Assembly: GCA_019055375.1 (NCBI GenBank)
Contig: JAHQIW010000116.1
Coordinates: 62,001-126,000, forward strand
Source of the DNA: Parelaphostrongylus tenuis
Lineage: Eukaryota > Nematoda > Chromadorea > Rhabditida > Metastrongylidae
Length of the DNA stretch: 64,000 bases
Reading direction: 5' to 3'
The position numbers and the translations under genes are program-made. This document shows, piece after piece, positions 10,300 to 24,800 of this stretch (position 1 is its first letter; each line of letters starts with the position of its first letter). Under the pieces are notes generated by a model. That model did not search any database and had not been told where the DNA came from. It worked only from the letters and a program-made list of their open reading frames with translations.

Positions 10300-13200
10300 G
10301 TATAGAATCAGACAGGCCTTCTATGTGAATACCATCTAAACGAAGAGATAAACAAGGAGAACTGCTGAGTATGTGCAATATTTGACAGCTTCCTAAACCA
10401 TAGCCTGTCACCTAGAATACGGTGGAAGTTAACGCTCTAGTACAGATTGTCAAGTTTTGACAATATTTTGAAGTTGCTGAGAACGAGTACCACACTAAGT
10501 CCATGCTTATCGGTTCGCGTCTCCAGTTTACGTAACTTGAATTCTGCAAATGAAAAGCTTCAAGCGTCTGCACTCCCGACTAGCCATGTTCTTGAGAAAT
10601 TGAGATTGGGAGTGAAGTTTTATCTTTTACCCCTTCAGTGACTATAAGCTTGTGTAATATTTCCACAGTGATAAAGTTGTGCATTGTCGCAACTTCAGAG
10701 GCTCATTGAAATTCTTAAATTAAGACATGGGACATTGCACTATTCAGATTATACAGTTAGGCATGTAGAACGTCCACAACATTACTAGAAAGTTGCATGA
10801 ACAAAATTGGGGAATATATATTTTTTGAGTTTATAGATCTGCAATTGTCATCTGTGTTCCAGTTGTTCATCGTAAGAGTCGAGAAAGCACTACTACTCCT
10901 TGTTTTTTTCTCTTTAGCTTCCACGGGTAGCCCAGTGAATTCTGCTCACTCCAAGGCGTGGTTGAACTTCTTCTTCTTCCAAGGTTTTCTAAAGAACTTT
11001 TGACAATCGCGTTGGTGGTTTTGTTATTTCGCATCTGACAACCCAAGGAATACTATCGCCATTGGCTAATTTAGAACAACTACTTTTAAAACGCATAGCG
11101 TATACGACAAATCTGATCATCGAAGGATTATTACGTAGAGGAGAATATGTTGATCGTTGATATGTTTGAATAGGCCGCGCCTTCTGAGATTTTCTCGCTT
11201 ACTTTGAAGGCAACACTCTTTGCATCTCTTTTTTGATTGCACATTCTATAGCGCTAAATGGTCTTTTACCTTTTCTACATAGTGGCTGGGGTTTTTTAGC
11301 GCACACGTTGGGGCAGAAAGACTCGGAATTATAGACGGGTGTTCTTTTTTCGATTCATTGCATCCTCGATGCTCTTAAAACCTCCACAAGCAGCCAGCAT
11401 TCTCCTTCTCCACTCTGGAGCTAAGTCGACCAATTATTTGACCCAGATAAACGAAGTCGGAGCATGAGGAAATATTTGATACGATAGACGTGAATGCAGC
11501 ATTTAGAATCTCACCTTTTCTCACGAACATTGCTTACACCACAAAACTGTTATGATACGAGTAAACTTAGAGTCTGATGCCATTGTGTCATGAATTTTGA
11601 CCGCCACTGCACTTTTCAGGTCAGCGTGCGCTGAGACAACATCACCGTGGACCTTGCTGCCCCTCTGTCAACCATATTTGACCTAATAGTTGGCTGTCAG
11701 CAATCATACGCCATAGAATTGAACTAGGGCACAAAAATGAGGTCGTGGATAAATTCACAGCTTCAACTTTCAATTACTGCTTGATTTTCATCTTGAAGAC
11801 TCATTAAACACATGGTTCAGCAACGGCTTTAGCCTAGCTGAGACTCAGTACCGATTTGTATACTCCAGATTAATTTCGTAGAGCCGTGCAGTACTGCTAA
11901 CTCAATAAGGTATAATGGCGGCTGGCGTCGGTGGCATGAAAACATTAGCGATCCAAGTTTTGTGCATCTTGATATTTTCATCATTCTCACTGCTCTTGAG
12001 ATAAAAATTGGAAAATAAGCAAACCACCCGTAAGTTAGCTAATGATGACAACGATTAGTACAGGATAGCTAGAGCAGAGAAACCCACCACTCACGTATTT
12101 AATATAAGAACCACCTTTATACAGATGACGTAGAGTGCGATGGCTCATTCGATCAGTGCTTCACCGAAGACGATTCGACAGAAACGACAACGAGACATCA
12201 CAGCGTGAGGATAAACGGCTATACAGTCGGATCGAAACATGATCTCTCAAGAAGACGAAAACATTGAAAGTTAGACGAATAAAATTTCTATAGCAATTTC
12301 GCAAAACTTTACTCATCAAGGAAAATATTATTCGATGTTAATGTTATGATATTATGGAACGAGGTTGAATAAAAGTTGGTTTAAAATTATTATTACGCTC
12401 TGTGCTAAGCAAAATCAGACTACGTTCAGATAAATTCCGGCGAAAATCTGGAGCATCAAAATTGAGACGTAAAGTCATCGTTAGTGATTTCTATTTTGTT
12501 CATGCTGTTTGTATAGCTTTGAAACTAAACGGTAGATCGTTGGCTCATTGACTCGTGCTCTTCGCCAAAGTTGAGATTGTCCGGAAGTCTCAAGGCGCCG
12601 AATTATTACTAGTTCTATAGTTAGATATCGTTTCATTTTTTTTTGTTTATGAGTCAACACTGGTACTTCATATATATATACTTAACTCGACATCTGCAAG
12701 CTATCTCAACTTTGGGATTCTGAAGAATACACATCGACAGTGAACCGACAGATGGACCGGTCGTATAGCAAGAAGATCAGATAGATGGACGAAGTAAATT
12801 GTGGAGTCGAATTTACGAGAATACACCCGTACCCGAGGACACCACATGTTGGGTGAAGGTATTCGTAAGAAGCGTCAATTGGCTGCCCTCACAGCTACCG
12901 ATGTTTTACAGAACAGGGTACGAAACTCGTGCCAGCCGCCATGCTCTAATCAACCCACCACCATGGATGACATCCGCGAGACGAAGAAACGGATTTGCTA
13001 GATTTTAGTATTCGCACAATTTGTGAAGGCCAACAGTCCAAATTTTGAAGAAAGTAATTCTAACATTACTTATGCGACTCTGTGCAGATTTCAGCGCTTC
13101 TTACACTCAATTCGTTGTGTTGTACCCACCAACGACTAAAACTGAACATTGGCGCGTGAGTTTGATTGCTACTTGAGGAGTATTATTTCAGCTTTGTCAC

Positions 13201-15681
13201 GAACGTTATTCAATGTCAGTCAGACTTAAAACTCTGGGACAATCGTACTTAGGCGTTCTCATATGGGTTAGAGAAAGAGAGAGAGTCTACATCCTACGAG
13301 TTTGACACCGATTTCGCTATCTTGGATTATGAGAGTCTTAGTTGGTCTAGAGTGGCCTCTAGTCAGCGCATGCACAGGTACTCTTCCGATCAGAAATGCG
13401 ATCACTACTTCTGATATACCTGTACCCTTATCTTGTTTTCTTCCACTTTTTTCTTTTTCCACACTTACTTATTCCTTTGAAGGCTTCTATCAGAGCACAT
13501 GCGCATATTGCGTGATCTTCCACTATTCGAATAAATTTCCGGCGATTTTTCCTTAGACGCCTTGGGCATGATTTAGTTTAACTGCCATTGATTTCTTACC
13601 ATCACAGCCCCTATTAATTTCTCCGTTAAATCCATGTACAGAATCCCGTACATTGTTAACTATAGTCATAACAACGTTACTTGGGCGGCTTAACTCTGTT
13701 CATGCCCTCATCCTCTTGGCAAGACTAGACTTATCCCACAACACCTACTGTCTCGAAAGTCTTCCATTTCTTACGACGCTTACTTAAGTAGGTAATTCCC
13801 CCTGATTCATGGTAAACAGTTGAGCGAAGTTTTCCAGTCTCGCGGATCCATGGCATGTGCCAAAGCATGGCGAACACTGATGCGGATGATCACACTTTTT
13901 CGCGGAGAGTCACAAGATAATGTATTTTCGGCCTTGTAATATGAGATGTCATAAGTGTCAATATGGGAAACGTCATCATGTACCACAGGCACTGATGACT
14001 ACGCTCTTAAGAAAAACTACAATATGATACTATTCTTTCTTTCCAAGAAAAGAAAGCCCATTTCTCAACGCAGGATCTCAATCGGAGTTTAAGAAGAAGC
14101 AACTTGCTTCGTGGAGCCATCTAAATGGCTCGAGTCACTTGATGATCAATTGAATGTGACTGATGATGTCATAGCGAAATTGTAAATTGAGAATCAGAAA
14201 TGATGCCCATTGTGCGATAAGAAACACTCTTGTGATTGCATGGTCTCTTCCGGGCCTCGCTCGTCTTCTTTTTCTTTAACAATAGCTACATTCCCTTCTT
14301 CTTTTACTATTAAATAATACATATTTCTCCTCACTTTTCTCGAAACTGAAGAGGTGACTATACGTTTGTTAGTTTCGTATTTGGATAATTACATGATCAT
14401 GCGTTGAGCGTCGTTATCAACGTTATTTTTCTGTGAAAGCAATTTAGATGCTTTTCAGAATCTATTCATATTCATCTATAATTCGGTCTCGAAAGGAAAA
14501 ATTTCGATAACATTTCAAATTATATTCGTTTAAGAGACCTCTATTAAAAGTTGAATCTTCCTTAGGATCTGCAAAATTGTACCTTTCGCAACTTCGGTAT
14601 CATCAAATTACATTTTTGCTGAAATAAAATTCTTGAGAGCTCTATTTCCTGTTTACTATGTTCGTGATGACGTGTATTTACGTCAGTTCATGTGTAGCGG
14701 GAATGATCAGTTCGACCTTCCGTGTCAATCACGAGTTAGACCATAGACTGTTTTGTCAATATAAAATTTCTTTTCAGCCAGGATTTTTGCTAACAAAATG
14801 CAAGTTTTCACTTCATCACGGTGAAGTGCTAATATTCTGATAGCGACAACTTCCTTCGTTTCTGCTTTTTCCCGTCGAGTCTCGTTTCTCGCACAACTGA
14901 TTGAACAAGCCAGATTATCGTAGACGTCAGCTGCTGAATGCGTTAGCGTGCTAGTTGAGAATTGTTGCCTTTCCATGAATACCTTTAAGTGATGGTCTGG
15001 TTGACTCTCCTTCTAGTGTCAAGATAGCTGTGTGCAGCGTTTCTGCGTGGAGTTGGAATAGTGAATTGAGCCCACACAAATTTGGTGCCAACTTCCCCAT
15101 TTCGGAATGATAAGTGGCTTGGTAAGCCCGAAGTAAAGTCGAACGAACACTGTGCTCATGATGAACGACATCACTATCATTGTGCTCTCAACTTCCTGCT
15201 AGTTTTATTGTTGATCAAATATAAGGGGTTATCGGAATGGCAGCTTTCCCGCTAATGTGATAACTGAGTTGACTAAAGAGCAACCCAGAATAAAACTGCA
15301 ACAGTTGTGTTTGAGGCGATGACAAATTTCACTTCAATGTGCGATATTTTAGAATTTCACTTCTACAGAACAATTTGATTTGACTATACTGACACTCAGG
15401 GTGAAAGCGAAAGCTCTGCGGCAACGATAACTTTGCAAATCGGCAAAGACTCTATAACGATCTCATCTTCAACGACATATTCGCCCTATTTGTAAAAGTC
15501 ACACTATCAATCTAACCTTCAAGACTTAGAGCATAAAGGAGAACATTATGACGCTCGAGAAAACGACGCATTAACAATCATTATCAGAACTGTCGGCTCC
15601 ATTTTATTGCCATGTTCGCCATAATTGGTATAAAGAAAATCAATGCCTATCAGTGATTCGTTATCTGTTGTTGTTTCATAG
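10300..15681. other. Gene-poor stretch, no gene recognised
   Basis: AT-rich sequence with many short frames. A frame at 12801-13001 ends in a Cys-containing tail (RKKRQLAALTATDVLQNRVR) but lacks convincing splice sites or a known domain. I see no tRNA, transposase or repeat shared with the rest of the window. Confidence 0.45.
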
Positions 15682-15814
15682 CGCTATGTTTGCAGCTAAA
15701 CCCGGTTTCTTACTGTCAGAAATGGTTAATCATAAAACGCCGCAAAATAGAGTGAAGTCTGAAAGGAAACGCACCACCAGTGATGTTCACGATGGAATCG
15801 AATACAATAGAAAG
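15682..15814 (+). CDS. Candidate first coding exon (tentative)
   Basis: TTTCATAG|CGCTATG gives a 3' splice site four bases before an ATG (15686), the usual arrangement for a trans-spliced nematode first exon. From the ATG 43 codons stay open (MFAAKPGFLLSEMVNHKTPQ, then a Lys/Arg-rich part) up to AAG|GTTAGG at 15814/15815, ending in phase 0. It could be the 5' exon of the dehydratase gene 3 kb downstream, via a short exon at 16742, or belong to another gene. The peptide is not recognised. Nothing but splice logic supports it. Confidence 0.28.
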
Positions 15815-16741
15815 GTTAGGCCAATACTACTTTTTGTACTAAACACAGATACCTCCTTTTGGTTATATCTATTCAAATAACCGAACTTCATGGTGTGCAG
15901 ATCTGAGACGAGTCTTTTTACAGTCGGTTCGTTGTTGCGCAGTGGCCATTAATTGAGATATTCTCAATGGAATCGGCAGCAAGACAACAATTTACATCTT
16001 TAACCATAGCTTCAGTAAAGCGTTTCTAGGTGTTCACCACATCTAACTGCTCAGTTTTGAGTTCTGGAGAGCGCTTTTCCCACGATTGTAGAAGGGCAGC
16101 GAACTAATGACTATAAGTGTATTACATGAACCAACTCTGGCCCCTATATTTTTCTCACCCCATTATTTCATAAAAATGATATTGATATTCGTAACGCTAC
16201 ACCTAACCCAAGTTTTCTCTTAGTTTCTTTTTTTATGTGGCGCAACACTTTCCCTCAAAATATTAGAAAGATTATTACATAATTATTATTATTCATGTTC
16301 TGAGCATTGGTGCCTTTGTCTATTTCGCCATAAAACTGTATCACGTCTCTTTTCGCTTTCATTTAGTATTCTTTTTGTCACTTGCTAAGGCGATTATTAC
16401 ATGAATAGACAAAGAGAACTTTATGAGTTATCAACGAGGGAGAATTTTCGAGTTTGCTGATTACAAAATAAGACTAAAATTCGATTCTCATTTATAATTC
16501 CTAGTTATTCTTCTCAATGAATTTGATTGCAGCTGCTGATATTGTAAAAATATTGAACACCTGATGCCTGCCTACTTACAAATCGTACGAAATCCTTCGA
16601 AAAATAATTTTGGCCAGATCCATAGATTTGAATCAAACCAGCTTCAAACGACGTGGTGAAATTGTGATGAAGAACACCTTAATGGAAAACGTCCCTAAAA
16701 GAACGACCGAAAAGCAAAATATGTAAAAAGTAATGTTTCAG

Positions 16742-16781
16742 ATTCGGAGACTGAATGAGGAAATTCTTGGAAAAGTGGTCA
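16742..16781 (+). CDS. Candidate small second exon (tentative)
   Basis: ATGTTTCAG is followed by an open stretch IRRLNEEILGKVV. Ending at A|GTACAG (16781) gives 40 nt, entering in phase 0 from the 15682-15814 exon and leaving in phase 1. That is the phase the 18895 exon needs. A stronger-looking donor, GTG|GTCAGT at 16777, would give phase 0 and break the join, so the link is unproven. Confidence 0.22.
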
Positions 16782-16918
16782 GTACAGATCAGAAAAACGA
16801 AAAAAAGATGGTGTTGGATTGAGAAAGAGTGCGATTGTAAGTTTGTCAAAATCTACTTTGATATCTAACATTTTTTTCAATTACTATTTCTCTGTCATTT
16901 TTATTCCTCTCCTCTCTC

Positions 16919-16997
16919 TATATATATATATATTTATTTATTTATTTATTTATTTGTTTTATGTATTTATTTATTTGTTTATTTATTTGGTTATTTC
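16919..16997. repeat. TA / TTTA simple repeat
   Basis: A (TA)n run passes into a (TTTA)n run with a few TTTG interruptions: a microsatellite in the gap before the dehydratase exons. Confidence 0.9.
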
Positions 16998-18894
16998 TAT
17001 AATCGTTTATTCTTGATTTTACAAAACCCGTCGTCTTAATTTACTGTGCGAAGCCCATCACTTCTTGCACTCGATTAGCTACCTGGCATTCGCTGTTCCA
17101 AAAGTTTACGAACATTTGCGTATTGTTTCGATTACTGCTTGAATACTTTCGCTTCTTTACAAATGAGCAGTGGTTGAGTCAGATCTTCCTGTGATCTTGA
17201 AAATAACTAGACCAAGGTGTTCGACCACCTCAATGATGATTCTTATGAGTGAGAGAGTCTACAAGAATCAAACAAAGACTGTACTTCACAGCCCTTAGTA
17301 GAAAAGCGTAGAGTCTTTTTCCGAAGAAGTCCCATAACGGAAGGATTAGCATATTGGTGAAAATGTCGACCAACGCGAAACACAGTGGTGATTCGACTTT
17401 GCTACGAGGTCAGAAAACCTTTCATCTATGTGGAGTCGATAAACTGATATCAAACTTGTCTGGGAGGAGTTCTTTTTGCAATCCAAGTAGAAACGCTATT
17501 ACATAGCGATCCTAGGAGTCCAGAAGGAGATACTTAAGCAATATTCGACCACATTCATTACGAAAGGAAAATCTTTATGGCTCAGTCGAAGTCATAGGCA
17601 AAATGTTGAAATGCTTTTGTAAACGATAAGTAATGCGAAGCGAATCCAAAATGCTGGAATCCACAGTGTAGTCGTGTAAGACGGGTCGTTTTGAAAGTAC
17701 TCTTATTATCCGTTTATGTCTATTATCATCAATCGGTCAGATATCGGAAATCTATGCTAGTCTCATTTCTATACAAATTATCACTCAACAACAGTGTGAA
17801 GATAATTTATATCCTGATTTATTGCTTACCTAATGGTGTCACGAAATTTCAATATTGTTAACGTCTCGGCGTCTTCTGGATCTTAGTGGATTCCATTGGA
17901 CAAGACTACGAACTCGCATAATGCGGTAATGCTCTCAACAGTTGACATTTGACTCTGACCATCGCAATTGCGAGGAATGCGAAGGTGTCGAAAACGGTTG
18001 GCTACAATGAAGCTTTTTTCTAGAACTCGTAAGGAGCCTAGTAGTTGGTACATAGTCGTTGGTCTGTTCGCATGTTAGGCTCATCATCGCTTCCATCTCT
18101 CCGAGATCCGTATAACTTTCAGCAGCTCGCGTAAGGTTTCGACCAAAAGAAGAAATTGATCAGCCATTCTCCGGAAGTTGAATGGAAGTCGGCATTAGAT
18201 ATCATTTTGTTAAATGTCAACCAAGTTTGACCCAACTATCTCAAATGCTTTACTACCATAGGGAGAAAGTATTTTTGCAGGCAAAAGATCGGGAACTATT
18301 ATTTCACATGAGGAAAGCGATGCGTGATGTAGCGTCGTTCTTTCGGTTTTTTCAATTGCATTGCATTCGATGCCACTAAGAGAGCTCACATATTGCCATA
18401 TGAAGTATAACAACCTCTAGACCTGAGTCATTGCGACCTCGAAAAGGAAAAGTTGTAAATAGTTACACATAAGCTTTGAAAAAAGCGACTACCTTTGAAA
18501 AAAAATATTTCACACCTAAATTTTTCATGATTGTTGTAGATCTTCTTGTGAAAAAACTTTGTTATCGTCCCTAACAGCGTAGTCTGTTACCAATTTAATG
18601 GTCATTATGGAGTTGTTTCGAGAAGTTCCATATGTAGAAGGAATTGACCGAAGCAATGCCGTGTACGCGCCATTCACTCACTTCTTTATACATTTCGACG
18701 GACATGCATACATGAATCGATACTATTACTCGATAAAACGTATATACTTTTGAATTTTTTGTCATTTACAGATATAGACAAATCTATTACGAAAAGAGTA
18801 CTACAGATTATTGTAGGTTTTTACTTGTTCTTCACCTACCGCCCACTTGTAAATATCTAAAAAAGATGAACACTTTTGTGATTTTCTTATTCAG
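16998..18894. other. Probable 5' intron or upstream region, no gene recognised
   Basis: No supported exon. At 17430-17470 gtcgataaactgatatcaaa and cttgtctgggagga resemble the tail of a nematode tRNA-derived SINE, which is weak evidence. The region ends with TTATTCAG at 18887-18894, the acceptor of the first certain dehydratase exon. Confidence 0.4.
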
Positions 18895-21800
18895 CGAACG
18901 TTCTACCAACTGATCCCGACTGCGATCCAGACCATCTGAGAAAGATCACGTTCTCGGATATCTCCAGTGCAGCGTTTAACATTAAACATGGAGTAGTCAG
19001 AACTCCTTGCAGTGTATGTGTTTTTGTCACTGCTCGTCTCTCTACTTTTTATCTCATAACTTTTCCATTTTCTCAACTTCTATTTCATTCCTGTCTGTTT
19101 ATCATCTTATTAGTCACGGTTGTCATTATATTTTCTCATTACGTAGAAGATTTTCCTAAGATTTGGTTATCAAGAATAGCAAATGTTTCCGCAATTTGTC
19201 GGACTACGATTCACCTTTTGACACTTTATCAGAATCGAAGACTTCGCAATTTTTCACAAATTTCAGAAGTCCATTAACTTATCGAAAACACTCGACATGG
19301 ACTTGTATTTCAAGAAGGAATACATGCAAGTGACTGGATCGTTTAAAGAACGGGGTGCTCGTTACGCTCTGACGAAACTGACCAGTGACGAACGAGAACG
19401 TGGGGTTATCGCCGCAAGTGCCGGTAAGGAAACATCTTTTTCGACCAAGGCATATTAGATCATTTCGAGCCAATTTATCTATGTAAAGATGGCTTATGTA
19501 AAGAGGCAAAAATGCTGAGGTGCGAGCAAAACTGGACTGGATCCAAATCTGTGCTTACTCTCCGGAGATTATCTATACGATCAAGATATCACTCAGAGGA
19601 AAGGGAAGCAAAGACTTAATGGCATATTGGGTAACACATGAGCAGCTTCAGAGATCATGGGCACGAAGCCTTCTCAGGCTCCGACTTTGTTCGTATCTCA
19701 GCACTTTTGTGCTTTAATTTCTTAATGTACACTGCCATGAAAAAGAAGAGGCAGTAAATGGAAATTAAACATTATTTTAATCTTGATTTTTACGTATAAG
19801 GACATTATTTTACAAAAGTTTTTTCAAATGGTGAAACTTGATTTTACAAGGAAAAGGTTTCACCAGTTAGCATACGAACATAAATGACGACTATTTGCGC
19901 TATGTTATATCACTACCAGAGTCGAAAGATAACTGCACTTTATCAAAGTTTAAAAAGGATCGGATCGGAACATAGAGACTTGCAGACGAAAATTTGCTTA
20001 CTAAAGTAATGTCTATACGGATAACATTTGAGGAAATCATGCGCTTGCTCTGAGTTACCATGGACAACAGTTAAAAGTTCCGGTGACAGTGGTTATGCCT
20101 GTGTTCGCTCCACTCATGAAAATTGGAATGTGCCGATCGTATGGAGCGACCATAATTTTGAAAGGTGATAATCTTGGAGAGGTAAGAATAAATCAAGCGT
20201 TTTTGAAATTTAAGTAACGTTTCTCGGATGAATCATGAAGATCAAGAACTACTTTCAAACGACATGAGATTGATGTCAGTAATTCTTGCTGGTACTGCTG
20301 ATATTATTGTCGTTCGATGCCTGTCCTTTCGGCGATTGCGTCTTTCAAAGCTTGAACGTATCCCATACAACCCCATTCGCAAAATTAGATGGATTATAGA
20401 TGAAATTCAAACTCGTCTCGCTAGTCGGGTTAAAATATGAAGTGGAGAAAACGCGTCAAGCCTCGTGTGATAGCACCGCATTCGCTCCCGGTTAACTTTT
20501 GGATTTCTAACATTGTTGAAATTTTCAGAGTTTTGGGGATTGATGGTTTTGAATCTTGCGCCCTGATTGTGAAAAATAATTTAAAATCATTAGCGTTGCG
20601 TTTTGTGCTCTATGTGTACCTAGAAGTGTACTTTGTTGAAATTTACCACCTTGACCGTCTAAGTGTACTTTCATGCGGACACAGAGTAGTCTATACGTTT
20701 CACCATTATATTCATTCTCGCGTGCCTTACCTAATTACAGGATGAATTGTGCCTGAACTCAAACAGTCCCATCTCTTTTTGTAATAGCAGGTCAAAGGAG
20801 GGAATTGATAAATACTCTTAGTCATTTGAATGTTAAAATAACGGAAATACATCTTTTGATGTTTTCCTCTATCAATTATTCTCCAGAAACTTATCCCAAT
20901 GAATTGTTCAACGGCGAAGGTTTTAGCCTATTTACTCCCAACTATGGTCTTGAGTTGCTATTAGAATCTCTCTAGAAAGGAGTACAAAGCAGAACCTGCA
21001 AATTAAATAGAGAATAGGTCAACACGGTAGAAGCTGCGGTTGGAAAGTAATTTATTGACTCGAAAATGATCTTCCGACTTGTCCTGCATCATACTTACTG
21101 AAGCACAAATTAACTTCCACTGACGATCTTGCGTCCAGTAGTATAACAACTTTTGAGGTTAGACCTATCATCTGTTTTATAGGCCGATCAACGAATAGAA
21201 TTAACATGGTTTCTAGACCTCATAATCTATCAATTTTTATACCAACACATGTCTAATAAAAAGGGTTCCTAGATCATTTACGGTACGCGCAACTAAACTG
21301 TTTACTTTGGGTCCACATAAAAGCCTATTCATATAGTGAATCAAAAAATTCGAAAAGTACATTCCTAGGTACAGAGCTCAAAGCCTAGTGGTAAGGATTT
21401 TGAAGTGACCATAATGATCTTGGAGCAGGACTCCAAAGGTCAACAGTCAAGGCTCTAGAAGTGCTCACGATAAACGCCTAGAATCCAAAACTGTATTTAA
21501 TAGGAGGATGTGTCAGTATTGTCGCAAGACATAATCCATCGACTCGTGCAAATGGAGTTGCATGATTCAAATCAAAGCTCTCAAAAAGACGAAGCTTCCG
21601 AATCGTCAGCCATCGAACAAAGCAGCCATAACATGGGGAACAATAACGACAATAGCTACCACCAATCTCGTCGGGTAAACAACAGAAGTTCAATAGACTT
21701 ACATATATTAATTATCAGCCAATTTCTATAGAAAGCCCTTCTTTGAATTGTCGTTTTATAACGGTTATATTATTTTGTTTTTACTTTTTTTCATCACTTC

Positions 21801-24800
21801 AATTGTTCCGTCATCACAATGTTTTTTTCACTGTGTGGATCCCACTACTTCTAGGATTCAATTCGTTTTTTTGTGTTTTTCTTGAACGGCGTAGAATACT
21901 GGTTGAGCGGGTCTCCTTGCAATCTCGAGGATAGCCTTGCTATGGAGTTCCATAGACGCTGTGTTGACTGCCGGAGAGAAGTGAGGGTGAAATTCGGCTC
22001 CACACGGGCCGCAACCAGCATTATAACCACTCGGCCACGGACGCCCAAATTTCTCAGTGCATTTTTATAATCAAAAAAATTTTTTTTAACATACTGAGAA
22101 AATTTTATTTTTACTTCTACAGGAATTTAGCTCTTTTCAGACACCTTATATATCGAGTGTGATTTTATCCTTAGGCGAAAGAGCATGCAATGGAACTGGC
22201 ATTGGAAAACAAGTACAAGTATATCAATGGATATGATGCTCCTAATATTCTTGCCGGACAGGGAACAATTGGTCTAGAAATTCTTGAGCAAGTCAGTTTT
22301 AGATGTAGCTATTTATTCGTTAGTGCAGTAGGTGAAGTAATAATAGCGTATTAGACAATTCTGATAAAGTTCTCGCTGTGTTTATAAGGTTTCTGTTAGG
22401 TAGATCTTCTCAAATCGCAATGATAAACTCCACTTTAAACTCGGGTAATTAAGGGTTTTACAAGTGATGTGAAGCGACGATAATATCGTAATAAATCGGA
22501 TAACATAAGTGTAAACAGGAAATAGCAGCGGAATGTATAATATAAGTGCTATAACTAGTTACATAAATAGTGATGAACATATATATGGCAACATATATAT
22601 TGAGTATTGTGAGGAGCAAAGGGCACGCCTCACAAGCAGAGGAAGGGCTATAGCAGAATGGAACAGACCGGAGAGATTGGGGCAGTGATTGGACGAATAG
22701 TTCTGAATTTTTCTGCCTTTCTGCAGAGTCCACGAAGATGTTGGAAACGCTTATAGCTAGAACACTGGCAGCACAGCATTCAACGTTGGCTGGCAAATAT
22801 TGACGGATTGTTGCTGGTCATATCCTGGTGCTTTAATAATTTATAATCAAAATACATCTATTGGATGGCGAATAGGTTGACAACGCTGTCTTCTGTATAT
22901 ATGAGGCGTGTGACATGATATGATAGCTTATCAAATTCTTGCTTTCTATTTACCTCTTATAGATTAACATAGGACATTCGGCGTTGCAATCCCTGAGCGG
23001 TACCTCCACTATTCGATTCTAATATTGAGCATCCTAGAGCTGACTCAATGCATATTTGACGCATACATTGACTGGTGGGAACCATGAATCTGCCAAGTAA
23101 AAGTGTTTTACTCGGGCGGCTGCTCAATGGCTCAAGGTGCCTTTCAATACGCGCATATCTGTTTGATCACATTCCATAAGCTAATCCTTGTATCCATTTC
23201 ACTATATAAGAGGACAAAAACAATGACTTAATACATCAGTGGACCCCTGAAATCATTTTATTGGATAAATATGCAATCACTAACGTCTTTGATGCTACGA
23301 GGGGATTTGGATGCATGGCGCACCCCAGGAAATTATTCAACGGCGAAGGTTTTGACTTGTTTGCTCCCAACTATGCTCTTGAGTTGCTTGAGTTGACTTG
23401 AGAGAATTGCGGTTCTTTTCCCCAAAGCATACACTGTTGCTTGAAATGAATAAAATTAGATCAATCTTCATAGTAGGATTTAGGTGTTGGAAAGTTCCCT
23501 TGAATTCGAAGCGAAATGCCAATAATGAGAAATCATGGGTATAAATCCTGCTGTCATTACGCTCAGATTTAATACAACAGCATGATACATTCAGAATCGA
23601 ATACACTTTTATAGAAGTATGAATGCTAAGCATTTCATTTTCATGTGCCGGACGTCGATGCTATCATAGTCCCAGTTGGAGGAGGTGGTTTAATTGCCGG
23701 TGTTGCCGTAGCGGCAAAAACGCTTAAGCCAACAGTAAAAATCATTGTGAGTTTATTAAAGGGCTTAATTTTTACCAATTTCATGCGTTCGCTCCTCTGA
23801 AAACATTATCTAAAGCTGAAAATGCACAAATTTGCACCTTTTTAGTGCTGAAATGAAGATTATCGTAAACACGAAATCAGTATTTCCTTAGTTATCAATA
23901 ATCAGTTACTTAGTAACTAGTGATCACTAATGACGCTGCGAGATGGTTTTTAGAGGCCTTTTCGAAATATTTTCTCAAGATTTTGTTCTACAAAAGAAAA
24001 AGAATTTTTAGGTCAGGAAGGCAGGTTTTAAAACATAGAAATTCAAGCCAATAATTTGATTGATGTAACGAAATCTGTGCATACGATAAGTTAAAGGTGT
24101 CAGCCGTGTCCATACACTGTAGCGTTCCGCGCTTAATGCACTCAAAACGCTCAGCGCTCAATTTTTTTAGACTGTGTGGAAAAGGATTTAAATTTTTATT
24201 GGGTGCACAAACAGCAAAACTCTTACACCATTTGAAAAATTTACAAAAAGCACTGCTGCCCTTTCAATAAATAGAGGAGATGGAGGGTAGAGAAAATAGC
24301 GAAGTATAAAAGAGCCATCACCTAAACAAACTAGTGGCGTATACATTGCTTATCACTATTTCTTGCTACGACGCACATTTCCACGGACCATATTGCTGTT
24401 AGCCTCTGAAAACACTTTGCCATCTATGTCGTGTATCTAAGAGTACTGGGTGTTATGCAAAATTTTGAACTTCGGGCGAGAACTGGACCCGCGTTTCACC
24501 CAGCTCAAGCGCGTGCTACCTCTACACCTTTGATGGCTTTGGTATACTATCACTCTTTCTATTATAGTAGGGAATATGAGATTACATATGTAATTGTAAC
24601 TTATAAAACTTCTCTTAAAACAGTAAGATAGAAAACGTCTCTAGATTATATGTCTAGTGTATTTTGATACAACCCATTATGCACTAGTTAGGAATATTGA
24701 TTATTTGGATTTTTGACCGAAGTTAAAGAAGAAATTTTTGCTCAACTGATGATTACTCTGGAACATCAACAAAACTGAACATCACTACGAATGGAGGCAA

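Noticed and set aside
10070..10411. Minus-strand 113-codon frame
   Set aside because: It runs across tRNA-Asp-like copies and their spacers, so it is an accident of the array.
22292..23644. Alternative splice, donor 22296 with acceptor 23630
   Set aside because: It keeps frame but uses a poor donor (A|GTTTTA), a purine-rich acceptor region and inserts VTFHFH into a conserved block. A mutated TTTTCAG is simpler.
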